From UMGS1668 sp035447605 (GTDB taxonomy: Bacteria > Bacillota > Clostridia > Oscillospirales > Ruminococcaceae), in NCBI GenBank assembly GCA_035447605.1, contig DAOTHJ010000003.1:62001-126000 (forward strand): a stretch of 64,000 nt of DNA. Direction: 5' to 3'. The notes below the pieces were generated by a model. It was given only the letters and a program-made list of their open reading frames with translations. It made no database searches and was not told the DNA's origin. Each line of letters opens with the position of its first letter. Within the stretch, counting starts at the first letter, position 1. Shown piece after piece: positions 16,017-23,891 of the stretch. Both the position numbers and the translations under genes were made by a program.

Positions 16017-17393
16017 ATGGAAAAGATGTGGGCCGGCAGGTTCGCCAAAGCGCTGGATCAGGAGGCCGACGATTTCAATTCCTCGATCCGGTTTGACAGC
16101 GTGATGTTCCGGCAGGATATCGCCGGCTCGATGGCGCACGCCGCGATGCTCTCCGCGAAGGGCATCCTGACGGAAGCGGAAGAGGCGCAGATTCTCGGCG
16201 GCCTGCAAGCGATTCTGGGCGATCTGGAAAGCGGAAATCTGCCGATCGATCCGGAGGCCGAGGACATTCACATGTTTGTGGAGGCGGAGCTCACGCGCCG
16301 GATCGGGGACGCGGGCAAAAAGCTGCATACGGCAAGGAGCCGCAACGATCAGGTGGCGCTGGATATTCGGCTCTACCTCAGAGATCAGGTCGCGGAGATC
16401 ATCTCCTTAATCAAAAAGCTGCTCGCCTCGATCCTTGAGCAGGTGAAGGCGCATAAAACCGCCATTATGCCGGGCTATACGCATTTGCAGAGAGCCCAGC
16501 CCGTCACCTTTGCCCATCATCTGCTGGCCTACGCCATGATGCTCACGCGGGACGTTGCGAGGCTTCAGGATGCATCCAAACGGATGAATCTCTGCCCGCT
16601 CGGCTCCTGCGCGCTGGCCGGAACCACCTACGATACCGACCGGGAGATGGTCGCGAAAGAGCTGGGCTTCGACGGCATTACGCAAAACAGCATCGACGGC
16701 GTCTCCGACCGGGACTTCTGCGCCGAAATCCTCGGCGATATCGCCATCCTCATGATGCATCTCTCCCGCTTTTCGGAGGAGGTCGTCCTCTGGTCCTCAT
16801 GGGAATTCCATTTTATCGAACTGGACGACGCCTATACCACGGGCTCGAGCATCATGCCGCAGAAGAAAAACCCCGACATGGCGGAGCTCGTGCGCGGCAA
16901 AACGGGCCGGGTCTACGGTGACCTCATGGCGGTTTTGACGATGCTCAAGGGCCTTCCGCTCACCTACAACAAGGATATGCAGGAGGACAAGGAGGCCGTC
17001 TTCGACGGCGTCGAGACCGTGAAAAGCTGCCTTGGCGTGTTCGCCCCGATGATCGGAAGCATGAAGGTGCTCGAAGAAAACATGTACGCGGCGGCGCAGA
17101 AGGGTTTCATCAATGCGACCGACCTCGCGGATTATCTGGTCCGGAAGGGGCTGCCGTTCCGGAGCGCCTATAAAATCGTCGGGCAGATCGTGGCGGCCTG
17201 CATTTTCAAGGGAGCTGTTCTGGAGACGCTGCCGCTGGAGACGTACCGGGAGTTTTCGGAGCTTTTCGGAGATGATCTTTATAAGGAGATCTCGCTGGAG
17301 ACCTGCGTCGCGAAGCGCATCTCCGCCGGCGGAACGGGCAAAGAATCTGTGGAAAAACAGATCGCATATATAACGGAGTTTATCGGAGCATGA
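16017..17393 (+). CDS. argH: Argininosuccinate lyase
   Basis: 458 residues, normal length for ArgH, which splits argininosuccinate into arginine and fumarate. The fumarase/aspartase-superfamily signature GSSIMPQKKNPD is present near residue 280 and carries the catalytic Ser. HTARSRNDQ (near 105) and TPGYTHLQ-like MPGYTHLQRAQP (near 155) form the other active-site segments. Start ATG 16017 follows GAGGTGGCGAA. Its stop overlaps argC by ATGA, indicating coupled translation. Confidence 0.97.
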   Translation: MEKMWAGRFAKALDQEADDFNSSIRFDSVMFRQDIAGSMAHAAMLSAKGILTEAEEAQILGGLQAILGDLESGNLPIDPEAEDIHMFVEAELTRRIGDAGKKLHTARSRNDQVALDIRLYLRDQVAEIISLIKKLLASILEQVKAHKTAIMPGYTHLQRAQPVTFAHHLLAYAMMLTRDVARLQDASKRMNLCPLGSCALAGTTYDTDREMVAKELGFDGITQNSIDGVSDRDFCAEILGDIAILMMHLSRFSEEVVLWSSWEFHFIELDDAYTTGSSIMPQKKNPDMAELVRGKTGRVYGDLMAVLTMLKGLPLTYNKDMQEDKEAVFDGVETVKSCLGVFAPMIGSMKVLEENMYAAAQKGFINATDLADYLVRKGLPFRSAYKIVGQIVAACIFKGAVLETLPLETYREFSELFGDDLYKEISLETCVAKRISAGGTGKESVEKQIAYITEFIGA

Positions 17394-18319
17394 AAAAGAT
17401 TTTTATAGACGGCAACGCCGGGACGACCGGTCTGCGGATTCATGAGCGGCTGGAGGCGAGAACGGACATCGAGGTGACGACGCTCCCCGAAGAGGCGCGG
17501 AAGGATCCGCAGGCGCGGAAAACGGCGATGAATGCCTCGGATATCGTCTTTCTCTGCCTGCCGGACGACGCGGCGGCCGAGGCGGTCGCCTTCATTGATA
17601 ATCCGGATACGGCCGTAATCGATACCTCCACCGCGCACCGCACGGCGCCCGGCTGGGTCTACGGCTTCCCGGAGCTCTCCCCGGAGACGGAGGAAGCCAT
17701 AAGAACCGCGAAACGGATCACCGTACCGGGCTGCCATGCCACCGGCTTCCTCTCGCTGATTTATCCGCTTGTCGAGGCGGGGCTGATCGGGAAGGAAGTC
17801 GCGCTCACCTGTCATTCCATCACCGGATACAGCGGCGGCGGCAGGAAGATGATCGCACAGTATGAGGCGGAGAACCGGGACGCCCTGCTTGCGGCGCCGA
17901 GACAATACGGGCTCACACAGCACCATAAGCACCTCGCCGAGATGAAAGCGATTGCCGGGCTCGAAAAGGAGCCGATCTTCTGCCCGATCGTCGCCGATTT
18001 TTTCAGCGGCATGGAGACGACGGTGCCGCTTTTTAAGGAATATCTGAAATACGGCGGTGCGGAGGAGATCCGGGACGTGTACCGGAAGAAGTACGCCGGG
18101 CCGGTCGTATGCTATGCCGAAGGGCCGGACGAGGACGGCTTTCTCTCGGCAGGCGCGCTCTGCGGGCGGGATTTGCTCGAAGTCTCCGTCTTCGGGAACG
18201 ACGAGCGGATTTTGCTTGTTTCGAGGTTCGACAACCTCGGAAAAGGCGCATCCGGAGCCGCCGTGGAGTGCATGAATCTGCTCCTCGGAGCGGATAGGGA
18301 AACCGGGTTGGTCCTGTAA
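17390..18319 (+). CDS. argC: N-acetyl-gamma-glutamyl-phosphate reductase (short, type 2)
   Basis: 309 residues, the shorter ArgC2-type enzyme rather than the roughly 345-residue type 1. It reduces N-acetylglutamyl phosphate to the semialdehyde with NADPH. The nucleotide loop is IDGNAGTTG (residues 5-13) and the catalytic Cys lies in VPGCHATG (near residue 117). HSITGYSGGGRKM (near 145) and HHKHLAEMKA follow. It overlaps argH by 4 bp (ATGA). The type 2 form is better known from proteobacteria, but is also seen in other phyla, so this alone does not prove transfer. Confidence 0.95.
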   Translation: MKKIFIDGNAGTTGLRIHERLEARTDIEVTTLPEEARKDPQARKTAMNASDIVFLCLPDDAAAEAVAFIDNPDTAVIDTSTAHRTAPGWVYGFPELSPETEEAIRTAKRITVPGCHATGFLSLIYPLVEAGLIGKEVALTCHSITGYSGGGRKMIAQYEAENRDALLAAPRQYGLTQHHKHLAEMKAIAGLEKEPIFCPIVADFFSGMETTVPLFKEYLKYGGAEEIRDVYRKKYAGPVVCYAEGPDEDGFLSAGALCGRDLLEVSVFGNDERILLVSRFDNLGKGASGAAVECMNLLLGADRETGLVL

Positions 18320-18343
18320 CAATGAATTGAGGAGTGGATGGAG

Positions 18344-19558
18344 ATGGAGATCATCGAAGGCGGCGTCTGTGCCGCAAATGGATTTGCCGCGAACGGCGTG
18401 CACTGCGGAATCCGGAAGAATAAGAGCAAAAAGGATCTTGCCCTGATATACAGCGAGGTTCCGGCCAATGCGGCGGCGGTCTATACGACGAATCTCGTCA
18501 AGGGCGCGCCGCTTGCGGTGACAAAAAGGCATCTTGCGAAAAGCGGCACGGCGCGGGCGGTCATCTGCAACAGCGGAAACGCCAATACCTGCAACGCCGG
18601 CGGCGAAGAACTGGCGGAGGAGACCTCTGCGCTGCTCGCCAAGGAACTCGGTATCGCGGCGGATGAGGTGGTCGTCGCCTCCACCGGGGTCATCGGCCTT
18701 CCGATGAGCATTGAGCCTTTCAAGGTAGGCATTCCGGAACTGGTCCACGGCCTCGGGGATCACGGAGATTTTGCGGCGGAAGGAATTCTGACAACCGACA
18801 CGATAAAAAAAGAGGCGGCTGTCAGTTTTTTCATCGGAGGAAAGGAATGCCGGCTCGGCGGGATCGCCAAGGGTTCCGGCATGATCCACCCGAATATGGC
18901 GACGATGCTGGTCTTTCTCACCACCGACTGCGCCGTCACGACCCCTATGCTGCAAAAGGCACTGAGCGGGGACGTGCAGAACACGTTCAATATGGTCAGC
19001 ATCGACGGCGACACCTCCACAAACGATATGGTCGTGCTGCTCGCCAACGGCATGGCCGGGAACAAGACAATCGACGCAGAGGGCGAGGATTTCTCCATAT
19101 TTATGAAAGCCCTGAATACCGTCACGGTCTGCCTGTGCAAAATGCTTGCCGGGGACGGGGAGGGCGTCTCGAAGCTGCTGGAATGCCGCGTCTCAGGCGC
19201 GAAGAATATCGATTCGGCAAAAAAGGCCGCAAAAGCGGTGATCTGCTCCTCCCTTGTCAAGACGGCGATGTTCGGCGCGGACGCGAACTGGGGCAGGGTG
19301 CTCTGCGCAATCGGATACAGCGGCGCCGACGTGGATGTTGGCAAGGTGAACGTGAGCTTCCGTTCCCCGAAAGGAACGGTTCTACTCTGCGAAAACGGGG
19401 CGGGCGTACCGTTCTCCGAAGAAAAGGCCAAGGAGATCCTGCTCGAAAAAGAGATCGAGATCCTTCTCGGGTTCGGCGACGGGGATGCCTCGGCGACGGC
19501 CTGGGGCTGCGACCTGACCTATGAGTATGTCAGGATCAACGGAGATTACAGAACCTGA
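18344..19558 (+). CDS. argJ: Bifunctional ornithine acetyltransferase/N-acetylglutamate synthase
   Basis: About 404 residues. ArgJ transfers acetyl from N-acetylornithine to glutamate, making the acetylated pathway cyclic; many Clostridia use it in place of ArgA plus ArgE. Motifs: CNSGNANTCNAG near 85, VASTGVIGLPM near 110 and the self-cleavage site KGSGMIHPNMATML near 180, where the Thr of the usual ATML is the beta-subunit nucleophile. C-terminal DPNWGR-like DANWGRVLCAIGYSG is present. ATG 18344 has AGGAG 9 nt upstream; ATG 18338 is the alternative. Whether it also uses acetyl-CoA (true bifunctionality) cannot be read from sequence. Confidence 0.95.
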   Translation: MEIIEGGVCAANGFAANGVHCGIRKNKSKKDLALIYSEVPANAAAVYTTNLVKGAPLAVTKRHLAKSGTARAVICNSGNANTCNAGGEELAEETSALLAKELGIAADEVVVASTGVIGLPMSIEPFKVGIPELVHGLGDHGDFAAEGILTTDTIKKEAAVSFFIGGKECRLGGIAKGSGMIHPNMATMLVFLTTDCAVTTPMLQKALSGDVQNTFNMVSIDGDTSTNDMVVLLANGMAGNKTIDAEGEDFSIFMKALNTVTVCLCKMLAGDGEGVSKLLECRVSGAKNIDSAKKAAKAVICSSLVKTAMFGADANWGRVLCAIGYSGADVDVGKVNVSFRSPKGTVLLCENGAGVPFSEEKAKEILLEKEIEILLGFGDGDASATAWGCDLTYEYVRINGDYRT

Positions 19559-19578
19559 TGCGGACGGGAGACGGGAAC

Positions 19579-20448
19579 ATGTGCGGGATGATTACAAACA
19601 CACAGCGGGCGGAGGTGCTGACCCAGGCGCTTCCGTACATCAAAAAATATTACGGCAAGATCATCGTCGTCAAGTACGGCGGGAACGCCATGATTAACGA
19701 ACAGCTCAAGCATCAGGTCATGCAGGATCTGGTGCTCCTGTCGCTGATCGGCGTCAAGGTCGTGCTGGTGCACGGCGGCGGCCCGGAGATCACGGAAATG
19801 CTCGCAAAGGTCGGCAAGGAATCAACCTTTGTGGACGGCCTCCGCGTCACCGACGCCGAGACGGCCGAGGTCGTTCAGATGGTGCTTGCGGGCAAGATCA
19901 ATAAGAGCCTCGTGAACCTGCTCGAAATTAACGGCGGCATGGCCTGCGGCATCTGCGGCCTCGACGGACACATGATCGAGGCGGAGCAGAAGGATAAAAG
20001 GCTCGGTTTCGTCGGCAGAATCACGGGCGTCAACGTGAAACCGATCACGGATCTTCTTGAGAAAAATTATATCCCCGTCGTCTCCACGCTCGGCTGCGAC
20101 ACGGAAGGAAACGTCTACAACATCAACGCGGATACGACGGCGGCCCATATCGCGGGCGCCCTGAAAGCGGAGCGCCTCATCAACATGACGGATATTGCGG
20201 GGATTCTTCGAAACCGGGACGATCCCGCCTCGCTGATCCCCCGCATCGGCACGAAGGAAGCGGAAAACCTTTTCGGGAGCGGGGTCATCTCCGGAGGCAT
20301 GATCCCGAAGGTGGAGTGCTGCATCGACGCGATCCGGCGCGGGGTCGACAAGGTCATTATTTTGGATGGGCGCGTGCCGCACGCCATCCTGTTGGAACTG
20401 CTGACCGATGAGGGCGCGGGCACGATGATTGTGGGAGGAGAAGCATGA
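19579..20448 (+). CDS. argB: Acetylglutamate kinase
   Basis: A 289-residue amino-acid kinase that phosphorylates N-acetylglutamate. Seen: VVKYGGNAM (near residue 27), VLVHGGGPEI (near 60), a GLRVTDAETAEVVQMV helix (near 85) and the C-terminal NINADTTAAHIAGAL ATP site. The N-terminal helix before KYYGK resembles that of arginine-inhibited NAGKs, so feedback inhibition is plausible. GGGAG lies 8 nt before ATG 19579; an upstream ATG at 19558 overlaps the argJ stop. It overlaps argD by ATGA. Confidence 0.95.
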   Translation: MCGMITNTQRAEVLTQALPYIKKYYGKIIVVKYGGNAMINEQLKHQVMQDLVLLSLIGVKVVLVHGGGPEITEMLAKVGKESTFVDGLRVTDAETAEVVQMVLAGKINKSLVNLLEINGGMACGICGLDGHMIEAEQKDKRLGFVGRITGVNVKPITDLLEKNYIPVVSTLGCDTEGNVYNINADTTAAHIAGALKAERLINMTDIAGILRNRDDPASLIPRIGTKEAENLFGSGVISGGMIPKVECCIDAIRRGVDKVIILDGRVPHAILLELLTDEGAGTMIVGGEA

Positions 20449-21608
20449 GCATCAAAGAAATGGATGCCGCCTATGTCGCGAATACGTACAATCGCTTCCC
20501 GGTGGAGATTGTATCGGGGAAAGGCTCGCTCCTTTATGACGAGACAGGAAAAGAATATATCGATCTCGGCGCGGGCATCGCGGTCAACACCTTCGGCGCG
20601 GCGGATGAGGAATGGATCGCCGCCGTGACCGGGCAGCTCCACAAGGTTTCGCATACGTCGAACCTGTTTTATTCCGGGCCGTGCGCGGAGCTTGCGAAGA
20701 TGCTCTGCGAGCGCACCGGCATGAAAAAAGTGTTTTTCTCCAACTCCGGGGCCGAGGCCAACGAATGCGCGATCAAGGCGGCAAGAAAGTATGCGGCGGA
20801 GAAAAAAGGGGCGGACTGTTATACCATCATCACGTTCAAAAACAGCTTCCACGGCAGAACGATCACGACGCTCGCCGCGACGGGGCAGGATTCCTTTCAT
20901 CAGGAGTTTTTGCCGCTGACTGAGGGCTTTGTCTACGCCGATCCCGACGATCTCGGCAGCGTGGAGAAGCTGATAAAAGAAAACAAGATCGCCGCGATCC
21001 TGTTTGAAGCAGTGCAGGGCGAAGGGGGCGTCGTGCCTCTCTCCGGGGAATTCATCCGGGGTCTCGCCGATATTGCGAAGCGGGAGGATATCCTCCTCCT
21101 CGCCGACGAGGTGCAGATCGGCAACGGACGCAGCGGCATGCTTTACGGCTATATGAATTACGGCATCATGCCGGACATCGTCTCCACCGCAAAGGGCCTC
21201 GCGGGCGGTCTTCCGCTCGGGGCCACGCTGCTCGGCGAAAAGGTAGAAAACGTGTTCGTCCCGGGCTCCCACGGTTCCACATTCGGCGGAAATCCCGTCG
21301 TCTGCGCCGGGGCGGCCAACATTCTCTCCCGGATCGACGACAAGCTTCTCAAAGAGGTCCGCGAGAAGTCGGCGTATATTTTCCACGAGTTGGAGGGCGC
21401 CGAAGGAATAAAAAGCGTCAGCGGACTGGGGCTGATGATCGGCATTGAGACGGAGAAAGACGCCTCCGACGTGGTTGCCGCCTGCCGGGAGAACGGCGTT
21501 CTGGCTTTGAAAGCAAAAAACAAGGTCCGGCTGCTGCCGCCTTTAAATATCCCGATGGAACTTTTAGCCGAAGCGGTGGGCGTGCTCAAACAAGCCTGCG
21601 CGGAGTAA
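20445..21608 (+). CDS. argD: Acetylornithine aminotransferase
   Basis: A 387-residue class III PLP aminotransferase of the ArgD type, converting N-acetylglutamate semialdehyde to N-acetylornithine. Motifs: FFSNSGAEANECAIKAARKY (PLP phosphate site), ITFKNSFHGRT, EAVQGEGGVVP, LLADEVQIGNGRSG (Asp contacting the PLP nitrogen) and STAKGLAGGLPLGA with the Schiff-base Lys near residue 248. The usual DEVQtG is DEVQIG here. Overlaps argB by 4 bp. About 220 nt separate it from argF, the largest gap in the operon. Confidence 0.95.
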   Translation: MSIKEMDAAYVANTYNRFPVEIVSGKGSLLYDETGKEYIDLGAGIAVNTFGAADEEWIAAVTGQLHKVSHTSNLFYSGPCAELAKMLCERTGMKKVFFSNSGAEANECAIKAARKYAAEKKGADCYTIITFKNSFHGRTITTLAATGQDSFHQEFLPLTEGFVYADPDDLGSVEKLIKENKIAAILFEAVQGEGGVVPLSGEFIRGLADIAKREDILLLADEVQIGNGRSGMLYGYMNYGIMPDIVSTAKGLAGGLPLGATLLGEKVENVFVPGSHGSTFGGNPVVCAGAANILSRIDDKLLKEVREKSAYIFHELEGAEGIKSVSGLGLMIGIETEKDASDVVAACRENGVLALKAKNKVRLLPPLNIPMELLAEAVGVLKQACAE

Positions 21609-21781
21609 TATCGCCTTGAATATCCGCTTTCGGCGGAGTGCGGCGGGTGCCCGGACGCGGCCCGTATCTGATCGGATTTGACGGACGGCAAAAATGCCGG
21701 GGGACGGATTCGGCGCCGGGTTTACGGGTGCCGATTGCCCATACGGAATAAATACTTTATCGGCGGCAAGCACGCTGAAAA

Positions 21782-21803
21782 CAGGCGTGTTCCAACATGC
21801 CTG
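21782..21803 (+). promoter_or_regulatory. Imperfect palindrome upstream of argF
   Basis: CAGGCGTGTTCCAACATGCC is the core of a nearly symmetric 22-bp element about 30 nt before argF. The argD-argF gap (21609-21831) also holds AATAAATACTTTAT (21748-21761), which is AT-rich but not a good ARG box. No convincing -35/-10 pair was found, so an internal promoter is only possible. Confidence 0.3.
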
Positions 21804-21831
21804 CACGGATTGACGGAGAGGAGAGATCAGT

Positions 21832-22815
21832 ATGAATCTGAAAGGCAGAAGTTTTCTGAAACTGCTGGATTTTACGCCGGAGGAGATCGGGGGCCTCTTG
21901 GATCTGGCGGCCGACTTTAAGACGAAAAAGAAGGCGGGCGTCCCGCACAAAGTGGATCAGGGCAAGAATATTGCCCTGATCTTTGAAAAGACGAGCACCC
22001 GCACCAGATGCAGCTTCGAGGTGGCGGCCTATGATCTTGGCATGAATGTCACCGATCTTGATCCGACCGGCTCGCAGATCGGCCGCAAGGAAAGCATCGC
22101 CGATACGGCAAGGGTGCTTGGCCGGCTCTACGAGGGCATCGAATACCGTGGATACGGGCAGGCGGTCGTGGAGGAGCTCGCAACCTATGCGGGCGTTCCG
22201 GTCTGGAACGGGCTGACGAACGAGTTCCATCCGACGCAGGTGTTGGCCGATCTTCTCACGATCCGGGAGCATTTCGGGCGTTTGCAGGGGATCAAACTGG
22301 TCTATATGGGCGACAGCCGCTACAACATGGGCAATTCCCTGATGGTCGGCTGCGCGAAGATGGGGCTCGATTTTACGGCTTGTGCGCCGGCGGCGTATTT
22401 TCCCGATCCGGCGCTCGTGGAGACCTGCCGGGAGATCGCAAAGACCACCGGCGCGTCGATCTGCCTTTCTGAGAATCCGCTCGAAGCGGTCAAGGGCGCG
22501 GACGTCGTTTACACGGATGTCTGGGTCTCGATGGGCGAGCCCGTCGAAATCTGGGAACAGAGGGTCCGGGAGCTTTCTCCTTATCAGGTGAACGGGGCGC
22601 TGATGGAGGCCGCCGGAGAAGATACGGTCTTCATGCACTGCCTGCCCTCCTTCCACGACCACAAGACGGCGGTCGGGAAGGAGATGGGCGAACGCTTCGG
22701 CCGGGACGCCATGGAGGTGACGGACGAGGTGTTTGAAAGCGCCCGTTCGCTCGTCTTCGACGAGGCGGAGAACCGGATGCATACGATTAAGGCGGTCATG
22801 GCCGCCACGCTATAA
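21832..22815 (+). CDS. argF: Ornithine carbamoyltransferase
   Basis: 327 residues. Transfers the carbamoyl group from carbamoyl phosphate to ornithine to give citrulline. Carbamoyl-phosphate motif EKTSTRTRCSFEVA (near residue 50), HPTQVLADLLT (near 130), DSRYNMGNSLMVG (near 160, ornithine side) and HCLPSFHD (near 265; usually HCLPAFHD, with the catalytic Cys retained). GAGGAGAG precedes the ATG. Followed 17 nt later by carA, whose product with CarB makes its substrate. Confidence 0.96.
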   Translation: MNLKGRSFLKLLDFTPEEIGGLLDLAADFKTKKKAGVPHKVDQGKNIALIFEKTSTRTRCSFEVAAYDLGMNVTDLDPTGSQIGRKESIADTARVLGRLYEGIEYRGYGQAVVEELATYAGVPVWNGLTNEFHPTQVLADLLTIREHFGRLQGIKLVYMGDSRYNMGNSLMVGCAKMGLDFTACAPAAYFPDPALVETCREIAKTTGASICLSENPLEAVKGADVVYTDVWVSMGEPVEIWEQRVRELSPYQVNGALMEAAGEDTVFMHCLPSFHDHKTAVGKEMGERFGRDAMEVTDEVFESARSLVFDEAENRMHTIKAVMAATL

Positions 22816-22832
22816 AAAGACGGTTGGTGGAT

Positions 22833-23891
22833 ATGGAAAAAGGGTATTTGGTGCTGGAGGACGGCACTGTATTTGAAGGGGAACGCTTCGGCGCGGAGAT
22901 CGAATCGACCGGCGAGCTCGTATTCACAACCGGCATGTGCGGCTATATCGAGACGCTGACCGATCCGAGCTATTACGGGCAGATCGTCATGCAGACGTTT
23001 CCGCTGATCGGAAACTACGGAATCATCGGGAACGATTTCGAGGGCGGCTGCTTTGTAAGGGGCTATGTCGTCCGGGAATGGTGCGATGCGCCCTCGAATT
23101 TCCGGGCGGAGGAAAACCTTGACGCATTTTTGAAAAAACAAGACATTCCGGGGCTCTGCGGCGTCGACACGCGGGAGATTACGAAGCTCATCCGCGATCA
23201 CGGCGTCATGAACGCAAAACTCTGCGACAGCGTGCCGGAGGATTTCTCTGAGATCCGGGCCTATGCCGTTAAGAATGCGGTTGCCGGCGTCACGGCGGAG
23301 AAGGCGCTTGTCTTCCCGGCAAAGGATGAAAAATTCCGGGTGACGCTGATCGACTATGGGGCGAAACGGAACATCATCCGGGAGCTCGTCAAGCGCGGCT
23401 GCACCGTCACCGCCGTACCGGCAAATACCCCTGCGGAGGAAATTCTCGCGGAAAAACCGGACGGCGTCATGCTCTCGAACGGACCCGGAGACCCGGCCGA
23501 AAATGCCGGGCCGATTGCGGAGCTCTCCAAGCTGCTGGGCAGGGTACCGATCTTCGGGATCTGCCTTGGCCATCAGCTTTTGGCGCTCGCCGCCGGCGGA
23601 AAGACCGTGAAGCTCAAATATGGCCACCGGGGCGTCAATCAGCCGGTGACGGAGGTCTCCGGCACCCGCACCTATATCACAAGCCAGAATCACGGCTACG
23701 CGGTCATCTCGGAAAGCCTCAAAAACGGCCGCGTCAGCTTTGTCAACGCGAACGACGGCACCTGCGAGGGAATCGACTACCCGGATGAGCGGGCCTTTAC
23801 GGTTCAGTTTCATCCGGAGGCGTCTTCCGGCCCGCGCGATACCGCCTTTCTCTTCGATAAATTTTCAGAAATGATGGGAGGCGGCCGGTAA
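22833..23891 (+). CDS. carA: Carbamoyl-phosphate synthase small subunit
   Basis: 352 residues. N-terminal CPSase small-chain domain (about 1-140; GDPSYYGQ-like TDPSYYGQIVMQTFPLIGNYG), then a class I glutamine amidotransferase. Nucleophile Cys lies in FGICLGHQLLALAAGG (near 245), with the His/Glu partners in VQFHPEAS near 330. It hydrolyses glutamine and channels ammonia to CarB. The start at 22833 has only a weak ribosome binding site; a GTG at 22824 is the alternative. Its stop overlaps the carB start (TAATG). Confidence 0.95.
   Translation: MEKGYLVLEDGTVFEGERFGAEIESTGELVFTTGMCGYIETLTDPSYYGQIVMQTFPLIGNYGIIGNDFEGGCFVRGYVVREWCDAPSNFRAEENLDAFLKKQDIPGLCGVDTREITKLIRDHGVMNAKLCDSVPEDFSEIRAYAVKNAVAGVTAEKALVFPAKDEKFRVTLIDYGAKRNIIRELVKRGCTVTAVPANTPAEEILAEKPDGVMLSNGPGDPAENAGPIAELSKLLGRVPIFGICLGHQLLALAAGGKTVKLKYGHRGVNQPVTEVSGTRTYITSQNHGYAVISESLKNGRVSFVNANDGTCEGIDYPDERAFTVQFHPEASSGPRDTAFLFDKFSEMMGGGR

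Noticed and set aside
17279..18955. 558-codon minus-strand open frame opposite argH/argC/argJ
   Set aside because: Spans three real overlapping genes on the other strand; no domain and no ribosome binding site.
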